This document shows positions 33,385 to 41,250 of a DNA stretch of 64,000 nucleotides, piece by piece. The translations under genes were made by a program, and so were the position numbers. Source of the stretch: CAWDDG01 sp963801065 (GTDB lineage Bacteria; Actinomycetota; Actinomycetes; Jiangellales; Jiangellaceae); assembly GCA_963801065.1 (NCBI GenBank), contig CAWDDG010000003.1, positions 434,001 through 498,000 on the forward strand, given 5' to 3'. The notes beneath the pieces were generated by a model that had not been told where the DNA came from, did no database searches, and was given only the letters and a program-made list of their open reading frames with translations. Position 1 is the stretch's first letter. Each line of letters begins with the position of its first letter.

Positions 33385-33927
33385 TCAGATACGTAGCAGC
33401 ATACGTGTGTTGCCGAGTGTGTTAGGTTTCACCCGGTCGAGATCGAGGAACTCGGCCACACCCTCATCATAGGACCGCAGCATCTGCGCGTAAACGTCCG
33501 GTTCGACCGGCGTCCCATCGAGCACCGAGAAGCCGTTCCGGGCGAAGAACTCGACCTCGAACGTCAGGCAGAAGACCCGCGTGATGCCGAGTTCGCGGGC
33601 TACGTCAAGGAGCTTGGTGAGCAGGGCGTTTCCAATGCCTTGTCCAGTCCACGCCGGGTCGGTCGCCAGCGTGCGGACCTCGGCGAGGTCCTCCCACATC
33701 ACGTGCAGCGCGCCGCAGCCGACCACCGTCGCGTCCGGCAGATGCTCTGCGACCCAGAATTCCTGGACATCCTCATAAAGAGTCACGGTCTCCTTCGACA
33801 GCAGAATCCGATCGGTCGTGTACGCGTCGACCAGCCGTCGGATCGCGCGGACATCCGCCGTCCGTGCACGGCGCACGACGTAGCCGTCGGGCCCTGACCG
33901 CGTTGGGTGGTCGGCGTTCTCGCTCAT
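33385..33927 (-). CDS. amino-acid N-acetyltransferase (GNAT, ArgA-like)
   Basis: A 180-residue acetyltransferase matching the short actinobacterial N-acetylglutamate synthase type. YVVRRARTADVRAIRRLVD starts the fold, VVGCGALHVMWEDLAEVRTL is the central sheet, and DPAWTGQGIGNALLTKL is the acetyl-CoA loop. VFCLTFEVEFFARNGF and a C-terminal DRVKPNTLGNTRMLL are seen in this subgroup. Its ATG overlaps the lysS stop (ATGA). It probably makes N-acetylglutamate for arginine synthesis, but a role in other amino-acid acetylation cannot be excluded. Confidence 0.83.
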   Translation of the reverse strand: MSENADHPTRSGPDGYVVRRARTADVRAIRRLVDAYTTDRILLSKETVTLYEDVQEFWVAEHLPDATVVGCGALHVMWEDLAEVRTLATDPAWTGQGIGNALLTKLLDVARELGITRVFCLTFEVEFFARNGFSVLDGTPVEPDVYAQMLRSYDEGVAEFLDLDRVKPNTLGNTRMLLRI

Positions 33928-35420
33928 TCCGGCTTGGCCAACGGGAACAGGATGGTCTCGCGAATGCCAGTCCCGGTCAGCAGCATGACGAGTCGATCCA
34001 CGCCGAGACCCATTCCGCCGGTCGGCGGCATTCCGTACTCCAGGGCACGCAAGAAGTCCTCGTCGACCTGCATTGCCTCGGGATTGCCTTGTGCAGCCAG
34101 CATCGATTGAGCAACCAGGCGATCGCGCTGGATCACCGGGTCGGCGAGCTCGGAGTACGCCACTGCGAGCTCCACGCCCGCGATGACGAGATCCCAGGCC
34201 TCGGTGAGACGTGGGTCGTCCCGGTGCGGTCGTGCCAGGGGCCGGACGGACTCCGGGTAGTCGCAGACGAATGTCGGCGTCAGCAGCGTGTGCTCGACGA
34301 GCTTCTCGAACAGCTCGAGCACGATCTCGCCACTGCCCAGTCCCTGGTGAACGTCGACGTCGTGCTTCTCGGCGAGCTCGCGCAGACGTTGCTCGCTCGT
34401 GTCGACCGTGACCTCGGTTCCGACGGCGTTCGACACCGCCCGGTGGATCGTCACCCGCTGCCACGGTTCCCCGAGGTCGATCTCGCCGCCCTGGCCGTCG
34501 GGGACCTCGGTGCGCCCTGTCTCCCTGGCGGCATCGAGGACGAGGTCACGGGTGAGCGACGCCATCGTGTCGTAATCGCCGTACGCCTCGTAGGCCTCGA
34601 GCATCGTGAACTCGGCGCTGTGCGTCGAGTCGATGCCCTCGTTGCGGAAGATCCGTCCGATCTCGTACACCTTGTCGATACCGCCCACGATCGAGCGCTT
34701 GAGGTGCAGCTCCAGCGCGATCCGCAGCGTCATCGGCAGGTCGTAGGCGTTGAGGTGGGTGTGGAAGGGCCGAGCCGCGGCACCGCCGTGGACGAGCTGC
34801 AACACCGGCGTCTCGACCTCGAGGTAGTCGTGCCGGTGCAGTGTCTCGCGAAGAGACCGGACGACTGCCGCCCTGGTGCGCACCATCTCGCGCGCCGCTG
34901 GGTTGACGATGAGGTCGGCATAGCGCTGCCGGGTCCGCGTCTCGTCGCTGAGCGCCTTGTGCGCCACCGGCAGCGGCCGCAGCGCCTTGGACGTGATGGT
35001 CCAGCGGTCGGCCATGACCGACAGCTCGCCACGGCGGCTCGAGACGACCTCTCCCTCGATGCCGACGTGGTCACCGATGTCGACGAGGTGCTTCCAGTCG
35101 GCCAGCGCCTGCTCGCCGATCCGATCGAGTGACAGCATCGCCTGCAACTCGGTGCCGTCGCCGTCTCGAAGGCGGGCGAAGCACAGCTTGCCCGTGTTGC
35201 GCAGGAAGATCACCCGGCCTGCTACGGCGACGGTGTCGCCGGTTTCGGCGCCCGGCTCAAGATCCGGGTAGGCGGCCCGGAGCTCCGCGAGTGTGTGCGT
35301 GCGCCGGAAGCCCAGTGCGTACGGCGGCGTCTTTCTCTCGAGCAGCTCGGCACGCTTGTCCAGGCGGACGCGCATCTGCTCGGGCAGGTCGTCCTCGGGC
35401 GCGCTCGGCCGCTCGGTCAT
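33924..35420 (-). CDS. lysS: lysyl-tRNA synthetase, class II
   Basis: Charges tRNA(Lys). A 498-residue enzyme: an OB-fold anticodon-binding domain (VAVAGRVIFLRNTGKLCFARL, residues about 60-150), then the class II core with motif 1 (LHRHDYLEVETPVLQ), motif 2 (FRNEGIDSTHSAEFTMLEAYEAY) and motif 3 (GMGLGVDRLVMLLTG). ATG at 35420 follows TACCCT by 8 nt with no Shine-Dalgarno, so it is probably leaderless. A TTG three codons earlier is less likely. It is coupled to the downstream acetyltransferase. Confidence 0.96.
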   Translation of the reverse strand: MTERPSAPEDDLPEQMRVRLDKRAELLERKTPPYALGFRRTHTLAELRAAYPDLEPGAETGDTVAVAGRVIFLRNTGKLCFARLRDGDGTELQAMLSLDRIGEQALADWKHLVDIGDHVGIEGEVVSSRRGELSVMADRWTITSKALRPLPVAHKALSDETRTRQRYADLIVNPAAREMVRTRAAVVRSLRETLHRHDYLEVETPVLQLVHGGAAARPFHTHLNAYDLPMTLRIALELHLKRSIVGGIDKVYEIGRIFRNEGIDSTHSAEFTMLEAYEAYGDYDTMASLTRDLVLDAARETGRTEVPDGQGGEIDLGEPWQRVTIHRAVSNAVGTEVTVDTSEQRLRELAEKHDVDVHQGLGSGEIVLELFEKLVEHTLLTPTFVCDYPESVRPLARPHRDDPRLTEAWDLVIAGVELAVAYSELADPVIQRDRLVAQSMLAAQGNPEAMQVDEDFLRALEYGMPPTGGMGLGVDRLVMLLTGTGIRETILFPLAKPE

Positions 35421-35494
35421 GACCCACAAGGGTAGGGCGCGCCGTTGCCGATCCTCCGTCGTGGTGCGACAGTCGAGACACGGAGGTGAGGGCG

Positions 35495-35824
35495 ATGGGT
35501 GAGGTGCAGGTTGTGGACCGCGGCTCCCGGGAGATCGTGGTCTTCCTCTCCGGCGATGTCGACGACCAGATGACCGAGCGGCTGCACGGGGCCGTCGAGC
35601 AGGTGGCGCAGATGGAGGGCCTGAATGGGCTCACCCACGCCGTGGTCGACATGCACGGCGTGACGTCGCTCGGCCCGCCCGGGCTCGCGTTCCTGCGAGA
35701 GCTGTCCGACCGCGGGCGGCACAAGGGCTTCGAGGTTTCCTTCTCCGCGCTGAGCGGCCCAGCCCACCGGGCCGTCGAGGCCGCCGGCTGGCCGTTCATC
35801 GAGCCGAGCCCACGGCCGGGCTAG
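35495..35824 (+). CDS. STAS-domain protein
   Basis: A 109-residue protein with an anti-sigma-antagonist-like fold: IVVFLSGDVDDQMTERLHG, AVVDMHGVTSLGPPGLAFLREL, then FEVSFSALSGPAHRAVEAAG. In classical antagonists a phosphorylated Ser follows DxSxxxxxD; here MHGVTSLGPPG keeps Ser/Thr next to Gly-Pro, so phosphoregulation is possible but unproven. GGAGGTGA lies about 6 nt before the ATG. No anti-sigma kinase or sigma gene is adjacent. Confidence 0.8.
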   Translation: MGEVQVVDRGSREIVVFLSGDVDDQMTERLHGAVEQVAQMEGLNGLTHAVVDMHGVTSLGPPGLAFLRELSDRGRHKGFEVSFSALSGPAHRAVEAAGWPFIEPSPRPG

Positions 35825-35899
35825 CTCTGGGCTAGCTCGGCTCACGCGGATAGCGTGTCGTCGCCTCTCGAGGCACTGGGAGACGACGAGGAGCTCACG

Positions 35900-36877
35900 A
35901 TGCCGCAGTTCGACCTTCCGCTCGCCGATCTCGAGCGCTACCTGCCCGACCCGGTCGAACCGGACGACTTCGACGCGTTCTGGGCCGAGACGCTCGACCT
36001 CGCACGCCGGCACGATCTCGCACCTGTGTTCGCGCCCGTCCAGCATCTGCTCGAGACGGTCGATGTCTTCGACTCGAGGTTCTCCGGCTGGGGTGGGGAG
36101 CGGATCTCGGCCTGGTTGCTGCTGCCCAGGCACAACCCCGGCCCCGTGCCTGCCGTCGTCGAGCTCATCGGCTACGGCGGCGGCCGGAGCCTGCCGTACG
36201 AGAACCTCGTGATGAGTGCGGCCGGCTACGCCCACCTGATCGTGGACAGCCGTGGACAGGGCAGCGGCGACCGACCGGGCATGACACCCGATCCGGACCC
36301 GATGCCGACGACCGGTCAGCACCCCGGCTTTCTCACCCGCGGAATCATGGATCCTCGCACGTACTACTACCGGCGCTTCATGACCGACGCGGCCCGGGCC
36401 GTCGAGGCAGTGCGTGCTCATCCGATCGTCGACGAAGGCCGCGTCGCCGTGTACGGGCGCAGCCAGGGCGGAGGGTTGGCGCTTGCCGTGTCCGCCCTGG
36501 TCCCCGACGTCGCCGCGGTGATCGCCGACGTGCCGTTCCTCTGCCACTACCGCCGCGCCGTCGAGATCACCGACGAAGGGCCCTACGCGGAACTGTCGAC
36601 GTACTTGAAGGTCCGACGCGACGACAACGACCAGGTGTTCCGGACGCTCAGCTACTTCGACGGTGTGAACTTCGCCGCCAGGGCGGGCGCGCCGGCACTC
36701 TTCGCGGTCGGCCTGACCGACGAGGTCTGCCCGCCCTCGACGGTGTACGCCGCCTACAACCACTACGCCGGCCCCAAGCAGATCCGCGTCTGGCCCTACA
36801 ACGGGCACGAAGGCGGCGCGGTGTTCCAGCACCGCGAGAACCTCGCCTTCCTCCGCGATGTCATGCCGGCCGGATGA
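35900..36877 (+). CDS. acetylxylan esterase / cephalosporin-C deacetylase family (CE7)
   Basis: A 325-residue alpha/beta hydrolase. The nucleophile elbow is YGRSQGGGLALA (GxSxG-like) near residue 185, the acid is in VGLTDEVCPPSTVY, and the His is in YNGHEGG near the end. DSRGQGSGDRPG is the oxyanion and RGQ signature of CE7. The enzyme removes acetyl groups from xylo-oligosaccharides or similar compounds and has no signal peptide, so it is cytosolic. ATG at 35900 has GAGGAG about 7 nt upstream; a TAGCGT hexamer at 35850-35855 may be its -10. Confidence 0.9.
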   Translation: MPQFDLPLADLERYLPDPVEPDDFDAFWAETLDLARRHDLAPVFAPVQHLLETVDVFDSRFSGWGGERISAWLLLPRHNPGPVPAVVELIGYGGGRSLPYENLVMSAAGYAHLIVDSRGQGSGDRPGMTPDPDPMPTTGQHPGFLTRGIMDPRTYYYRRFMTDAARAVEAVRAHPIVDEGRVAVYGRSQGGGLALAVSALVPDVAAVIADVPFLCHYRRAVEITDEGPYAELSTYLKVRRDDNDQVFRTLSYFDGVNFAARAGAPALFAVGLTDEVCPPSTVYAAYNHYAGPKQIRVWPYNGHEGGAVFQHRENLAFLRDVMPAG

Positions 36878-36917
36878 ACGGCCGGACTGCCGCCGCCGGG
36901 GCCGCGTGGTGCGGCCG

Positions 36918-37433
36918 CTACCAATGGCCGCGGTGCACGACGTCCTCGAACGGGCGCCGATCGGGCCGCTCGATCGGCGTGAGCGGGCGGTCGGCGGGGG
37001 CGCCGAGCGTGATCAGCAGAGGGCAGAACCGATCCTCGGGAAAGCCCAGGAGGCGCCGCGCGAGCTCCTGGTCGTGGACCCCCGCATGGGCGCTGCCGAT
37101 GCCGAGGTCGGCGGCGGCCAGCATGACGCTCATCGTCGCCTGGCCCAGGTCGAACTGGATCAGGTCGCGCGTCTGGGCGTCGTCGGACCTCGGCGCCACG
37201 AGCGCGAGCGTCGCCGCCGAGCCGGCGACGTGGCGGGCGGCGCGCCACACCTCGGCAAGCTGCGCGAGCTGCTCCCGGTCGGTGCAGACGACGAAGTCCC
37301 ACGCCTGCTGGTTGCCGGCCGAGGGTGTGCGCCGCGCGGCCTCGAGGATACGGTCCAGATCCTCGGGCGCGACCGGCCCCTCGCGATAGGACCGCACGTT
37401 GCGCCGGGACCTGATCGCATCCCAAGTCTCCAC
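36918..37433 (-). CDS. nitroreductase family FMN protein
   Basis: A 171-residue flavoprotein: AIRSRRNVRSYREGPVAPED (FMN phosphate contacts), ARRTPSAGNQQAWDFVVCTD (second FMN motif, with the APSxxNxQ-like string), and the C-terminal PLLITLGAPADRP. GTG at 37433 has AGGAGG at ideal spacing, so the longer frame to 37520 is rejected. Substrate unknown. It is convergent with the esterase, with 40 bp between the stops. Confidence 0.88.
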   Translation of the reverse strand: METWDAIRSRRNVRSYREGPVAPEDLDRILEAARRTPSAGNQQAWDFVVCTDREQLAQLAEVWRAARHVAGSAATLALVAPRSDDAQTRDLIQFDLGQATMSVMLAAADLGIGSAHAGVHDQELARRLLGFPEDRFCPLLITLGAPADRPLTPIERPDRRPFEDVVHRGHW

Positions 37434-37567
37434 GTCGACCTCCTGCAGACTCGTCCTGAGAGCCGGGTGGCGCCGGCGCCACCGCTGGTGTCTCAATTGG
37501 GGCCACGGTACTGAGCACACACGGCCTTCGGGTCACGAGGAGGCGTCCGTTGCGCTCGGTGGCGCGG

Positions 37568-38509
37568 TCAGCCGAGGCCGGTGCGGAAGCCCTCCCGCCA
37601 GCTGGCACGCGTCGGCTTCCAGCCGAGCTCGCGCTTGGCCTTCGCGTTGGACGAGCCCCGAACCGCCGTCATCATCGAGACCCCGTGCTCGCCGAGCATC
37701 GGCCGGACGAGCCACGTGGGCATCCGCAAAGGTGGCTTCGCCCCGATCACGTCCGCCAGGTAGGGGATCCAATCCGCCGCCGGCGCCGGATCGTCGTCGA
37801 CGATGTTGTAGACGCCTGCCGGCCCGTTCTCGGCGGCGGCGAGCGTAGCCGCCGCCGCGTCGTCGATGTGCACGAACGACCACACACCGGTGCCACCGCC
37901 GACGATGGGGAGCCTCCGCCTGCGGATCATCTCGAGCACGTCTCCACCGGTTCCCAGTCCGGTGCCAGGCCCGTAGAAGGTGCCGTAACGAAGCACTACG
38001 CCGGCGAGATCCCTGGCGCCCGTGACGGTGGACTCGAGATACCGGATCGCGCCCAGCGTCTTGCGCGATTGCGGACTCGGATCCGGGTCGAGCGGGTCCT
38101 CCTCCGTCTTGACCGGGCCGCCGGTGTGTTCGTTCGGCCAGCCGGTGTAGCTCTGCGCGACGAACCGGCCCGCGCCGGCGGCCCGAGCCGCTGCAAGCAG
38201 GTGGTCCAGCCCTTCGGTGCGCAGCCGGTTCGTCAGAGCGAAGGTCGCGTCGAGCTGCTTGATGTTTGCCGGGCCACTCAGCGCGCTGAGCTGGTGGACG
38301 ACGACGTCGGGCTTCGCCGTGGTCACTGCGGCCATGACGGCCTGCGGGTCGAGCCCGTCGATGACGACCGGTTCCGCGCCTGCCGCCGCCAGCGCGTCGA
38401 CCTTCTCGACGCTGGTCGTCGTCCCGACCACGTCGTGACCTGCACCGACGAGCACCGGCACGAGCCGGCGACCCACCGCGCCCGTAGCTCCGGCAACAAA
38501 GATCCGCAT
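37568..38509 (-). CDS. NAD(P)-dependent epimerase/NAD(P)H-binding protein, likely ECF41 target
   Basis: A 313-residue atypical/extended SDR. The cofactor motif is at the very N-terminus (IFVAGATGAVGRRLVPVLVGAG, GxxGxxG). The SxxYxxxK core is loose: FVAQSYTGWP and later LGAIRYLESTVTG. The ATG at 38509 is preceded by GGGAGAGC, and further back by TGTCACA-16 bp-CGTC, the promoter type of ECF41 sigma factors. The divergent neighbour encodes exactly such a sigma factor. NAD(P)-oxidoreductases of this kind are known partners of ECF41 sigmas. The substrate is unknown. Confidence 0.88.
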   Translation of the reverse strand: MRIFVAGATGAVGRRLVPVLVGAGHDVVGTTTSVEKVDALAAAGAEPVVIDGLDPQAVMAAVTTAKPDVVVHQLSALSGPANIKQLDATFALTNRLRTEGLDHLLAAARAAGAGRFVAQSYTGWPNEHTGGPVKTEEDPLDPDPSPQSRKTLGAIRYLESTVTGARDLAGVVLRYGTFYGPGTGLGTGGDVLEMIRRRRLPIVGGGTGVWSFVHIDDAAAATLAAAENGPAGVYNIVDDDPAPAADWIPYLADVIGAKPPLRMPTWLVRPMLGEHGVSMMTAVRGSSNAKAKRELGWKPTRASWREGFRTGLG

Positions 38510-38534
38510 GATGCTCTCCCTTCGACACCCCGAC

Positions 38535-38561
38535 GACGAGACAGCAGGCGCCGCTGTGACA
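38535..38561 (-). promoter_or_regulatory. ECF41-type promoter of the epimerase gene
   Basis: On the minus strand TGTCACA (38561-38555), a 16-bp spacer, then CGTC (38538-38535). This is an exact match to the ECF41 consensus TGTCACA-N16-CGTC as published for Bacillus licheniformis and Rhodobacter, quoted here from memory. The CGTC ends 26 bp before the epimerase ATG. The sigma gene starts only 9 bp to the other side. Confidence 0.75.
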
Positions 38562-38569
38562 ATCGGCAT

Positions 38570-39487
38570 GTGACCGACCTCGCGGCCGCGCGGCACGATG
38601 AGCTACGGCCGCTGATGTTCTCGATCGCCTACCGGATGCTCGGCAGCGTCGCCGAGGCGGAGGACATCGTCCAGGACGCCTTCCTGCGCATGCATCGGTC
38701 GGCTGACGCCGACGTGGCGTCGCCTGCGGCGTACGCGACGACGGTCACCACCCGGCTGGCGATCGACCAGCTGAGATCGGCCCGGGTCCGGCGGGAGTCC
38801 TACGTCGGTTCCTGGCTGCCGGAACCATTGCTGACGACGGCCGACGAGGCCGACCCGGCCGCCCGCGCCGAGGCTGCCGACACGCTGTCCATGGCCTTCC
38901 TGGTGCTACTCGAGTCGTTGTCGCCGGTCGAGCGCGCGGTGTTCCTGCTCCGCGAGGTCTTCGGCTACGGATACGAGCGGATCGCCGACGTGGTCGAGAA
39001 ATCCGAGCAGAACTGCCGGCAGATCTTCGTGCGGGCCCGGGCGCGCGTCGACGAGCGACGGCCCCGCTTCGAGACGTCGCGACCGAAGCGCGACGAGTTG
39101 GCCCGCCGCTTCTTCGCCGCCTGCGAGAGTGGCGACACGGAAGCGCTCGAGCAGTTGCTCGCCGATGACGTCATGTTCTACGGCGACGGTGGGGGCAAGG
39201 CGCCTGCCGTCCGCCGCCCGATCCAGGGCCGCGTTCAGGTCGGACGGTTCGTGATCGCGCTGTTCCGCCAGACAGCCCCACTGGAGCTCCGCGTCGAGAC
39301 GCTGGAGGTCAACGGCCAGCCCGGCGTCCGCGTCGTGGACAGTTCCGGGCGACTGCTCTGCGTCCTCGCCCTGGACATCGCCGACGGCCAGGTCCAGGCG
39401 CTCCGCAACGTCCTGAACCCCGACAAGTTGCACCACCTGGGCCCCGTCGGCGACCTCGGCGACCTGCTCGCCTCACCAGGCACATGA
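38570..39487 (+). CDS. ECF41-family sigma factor with SnoaL-like C-terminal extension
   Basis: A 305-residue sigma factor: region 2 (FSIAYRMLGSVAEAEDIVQD, residues about 15-70), region 4 (LSPVERAVFLLREVFGYGYE), then a roughly 110-residue SnoaL_2-like domain. The extension shows FYGDGGGKAPAVRRP (the DGGGK motif) and NVLNPDKLHHL (the NPDKL motif), both hallmarks of ECF41 that tune its activity in place of an anti-sigma factor. GTG at 38570 was chosen because the frame upstream is antisense to the epimerase gene. The divergent epimerase carries the matching promoter. Confidence 0.92.
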   Translation: MTDLAAARHDELRPLMFSIAYRMLGSVAEAEDIVQDAFLRMHRSADADVASPAAYATTVTTRLAIDQLRSARVRRESYVGSWLPEPLLTTADEADPAARAEAADTLSMAFLVLLESLSPVERAVFLLREVFGYGYERIADVVEKSEQNCRQIFVRARARVDERRPRFETSRPKRDELARRFFAACESGDTEALEQLLADDVMFYGDGGGKAPAVRRPIQGRVQVGRFVIALFRQTAPLELRVETLEVNGQPGVRVVDSSGRLLCVLALDIADGQVQALRNVLNPDKLHHLGPVGDLGDLLASPGT

Positions 39488-39579
39488 CCTGACCTGGCCG
39501 GCCTCCCGCCCACCTTGTGGCGGTCGAGCACGCTGTCCGGCGACACTCTGATGCCGGGGGGCGCCACATGATGACGGAG

Positions 39580-40359
39580 TCAGCCGTCGGCGACGTTCTT
39601 GTCGTAGACCAGGCGCAGTCCGATCAAGGTGAGCCAGGGCTCGTGCTGGTCGATGGTCGTCGACTCCTCGAGTACCAGCGACGCGAGCCCGCCGGTGGCG
39701 ATCACCGTGATCTCGGACAGCGGCTTCCCGAGCTCGGCGGCCATCCTGGTGACGATCCCGTCGACCTGGCCGGTGAACCCGAACAGTGCCCCCGACTGCA
39801 GCGCCTCGACCGTGTTCTTGGCGATCACCGACCGGGGCCGGAGAAGCTCGACCCGGCGCAGCTGCGCGCCGGCGTCGCCCAGCGCGTCCAGCGACACCCC
39901 GATGCCGGGCGCGATCGCGCCGCCGAGGTACTCACCCGCGGCAGAGACCACGTCGAACGTCGTCGCCGTGCCGAAGTCGACGACGATGCACGGCCCGCCA
40001 TACAGGTGCTTGGCGGCCAGGGCGTTGACGATCCGGTCGGTGCCGACCTCGCGCGGGTTGTCCATGAGCACCGGGACACCAGTACGGACGCCCGGCTCGA
40101 CGAGCACCGACGGCACGTCGGCGAAGTACCGCGCCACCATCTCGCGCATCTCGTGTAGAACGGCGGGCACCGTGGAGCAGATCGCGATGCCGGTGACGCC
40201 GCCGTCCCGGCCGTCGGCGAGCAGCCCCCGCAGCACGGCCATGAACTCGTCGGCGGGACGGCGCGCGTCCGTCGCGACCCGCCAGTGCTCGACGACCTCC
40301 TCGCCGTCGAGGAGGCCGAGCACCGTCTGGGTGTTGCCGACATCGATGGCCAGCAGCAT
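39580..40359 (-). CDS. coaX: type III pantothenate kinase
   Basis: Phosphorylates pantothenate, the first step of CoA synthesis from the vitamin. A 259-residue ASKHA-fold kinase: LLAIDVGNTQTVLGLL (phosphate 1), NPREVGTDRIVNALAA, VVDFGTATTFDVV (phosphate 2) and ITVIATGGLASLV (adenosine motif). It begins 2 nt after the nadC stop, so it is in the panC-nadB-nadC-coaX transcript and links NAD and CoA synthesis. Type III enzymes are not feedback inhibited by CoA. Confidence 0.95.
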   Translation of the reverse strand: MLLAIDVGNTQTVLGLLDGEEVVEHWRVATDARRPADEFMAVLRGLLADGRDGGVTGIAICSTVPAVLHEMREMVARYFADVPSVLVEPGVRTGVPVLMDNPREVGTDRIVNALAAKHLYGGPCIVVDFGTATTFDVVSAAGEYLGGAIAPGIGVSLDALGDAGAQLRRVELLRPRSVIAKNTVEALQSGALFGFTGQVDGIVTRMAAELGKPLSEITVIATGGLASLVLEESTTIDQHEPWLTLIGLRLVYDKNVADG

Positions 40360-40361
40360 CG

Positions 40362-41250
40362 TCAGCGGACCTCGCGCAGGTCGAAGGCAATGTCGAGTAC
40401 CGGCGCGGAATGAGTGATCTCGCCGACGGCCAGGTAGTCGACGCCGGTCTCACCGACAGACCGGGCCGCATAGAAGGTCAGACCGCCGCTGACCTCGATC
40501 TTCGCCCTGCCGCCGATGGCCTCGACGGCTCGTACGACGTCCGAGGCGGCGAAGTTGTCGAGCAGGATCAGGGCAGCGCCGGCTTCCGCAGCCTCGCGCC
40601 GCGCCATCGACGCTGTCGACCTCCACCTCCACAGGCACGTCCGGAAACGCTTGGGTCACTGCCTTGAAGGCAGCGCTGATCCCGCCGGCGGCCACGACGT
40701 GGTTGTCCTTGATCAGGGCCGCGTCCGACAGCGACATCCGATGGTTCTGCCCGCCGCCGCAGCGGACCGCGTACTTTTCGAGCGCACGCAACAACGGGGT
40801 CGTCTTGCGCGTGTCTCGGACCACGGCGCCCGTATCGGCGAGGGCGTCCGACCACCGCCGGGTTGCGGTGGCGACGCCGGAGAGGCGGCAGAGCAGGTTC
40901 AGCGCCGTCCGCTCGGCAAGCAGCAGCTTGCGGGTCGCCGCCGTGACCGTCAAGAGACCGTTGCCGCGGCGCACGCGGGCCCCGTCGACGACCGGCCGCT
41001 CGACCTCCAGGTCGCGACCGGCCGTGCAGGCGAAGACGGTCTCGGCCACGGCCAGGCCGGCGACGACCCCGTCGGCCCGGGCGACCAGGTCGCCGGTCGC
41101 CCGTTGGTCCTCGGGCACCGTGGCTTCACTCGTGACGTCGACGCCGCCGGCCAGGTCTTCCTCCAGGGCTGCACGGACCAGGTCCTCGACGTAGGAGGGG
41201 TCGAGGCCAGCCTCGCGCAGGCTCGTGGTCAGGTAGTCGGGCAGGCTCAC
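40362..41250 (-). CDS. nadC: nicotinate-nucleotide pyrophosphorylase (carboxylating), frameshifted as given
   Basis: Makes nicotinate mononucleotide from quinolinate and PRPP. GTG at 41250 overlaps the nadB stop (GTGA). EDLAGGVDVTSEATV, LNLLCRLSGVATATR, DTRKTTPLLRALEKYAVRCG and HRMSLSDAALIKDNHV are the classic QPRTase segments. After EVEVDSVD the frame breaks near 40604-40605. Removing one base gives ARREAAEAGAALILLDNF and then IEVSGGLTFY through to the stop at 40362. Corrected length is 295 residues, normal for the family. Confidence 0.9.

Noticed and set aside
37550..38569. An N-terminal extension of the sigma factor into the epimerase region
   Set aside because: That part is antisense to the epimerase gene and contains its promoter. 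The sigma fold begins at the GTG at 38570.
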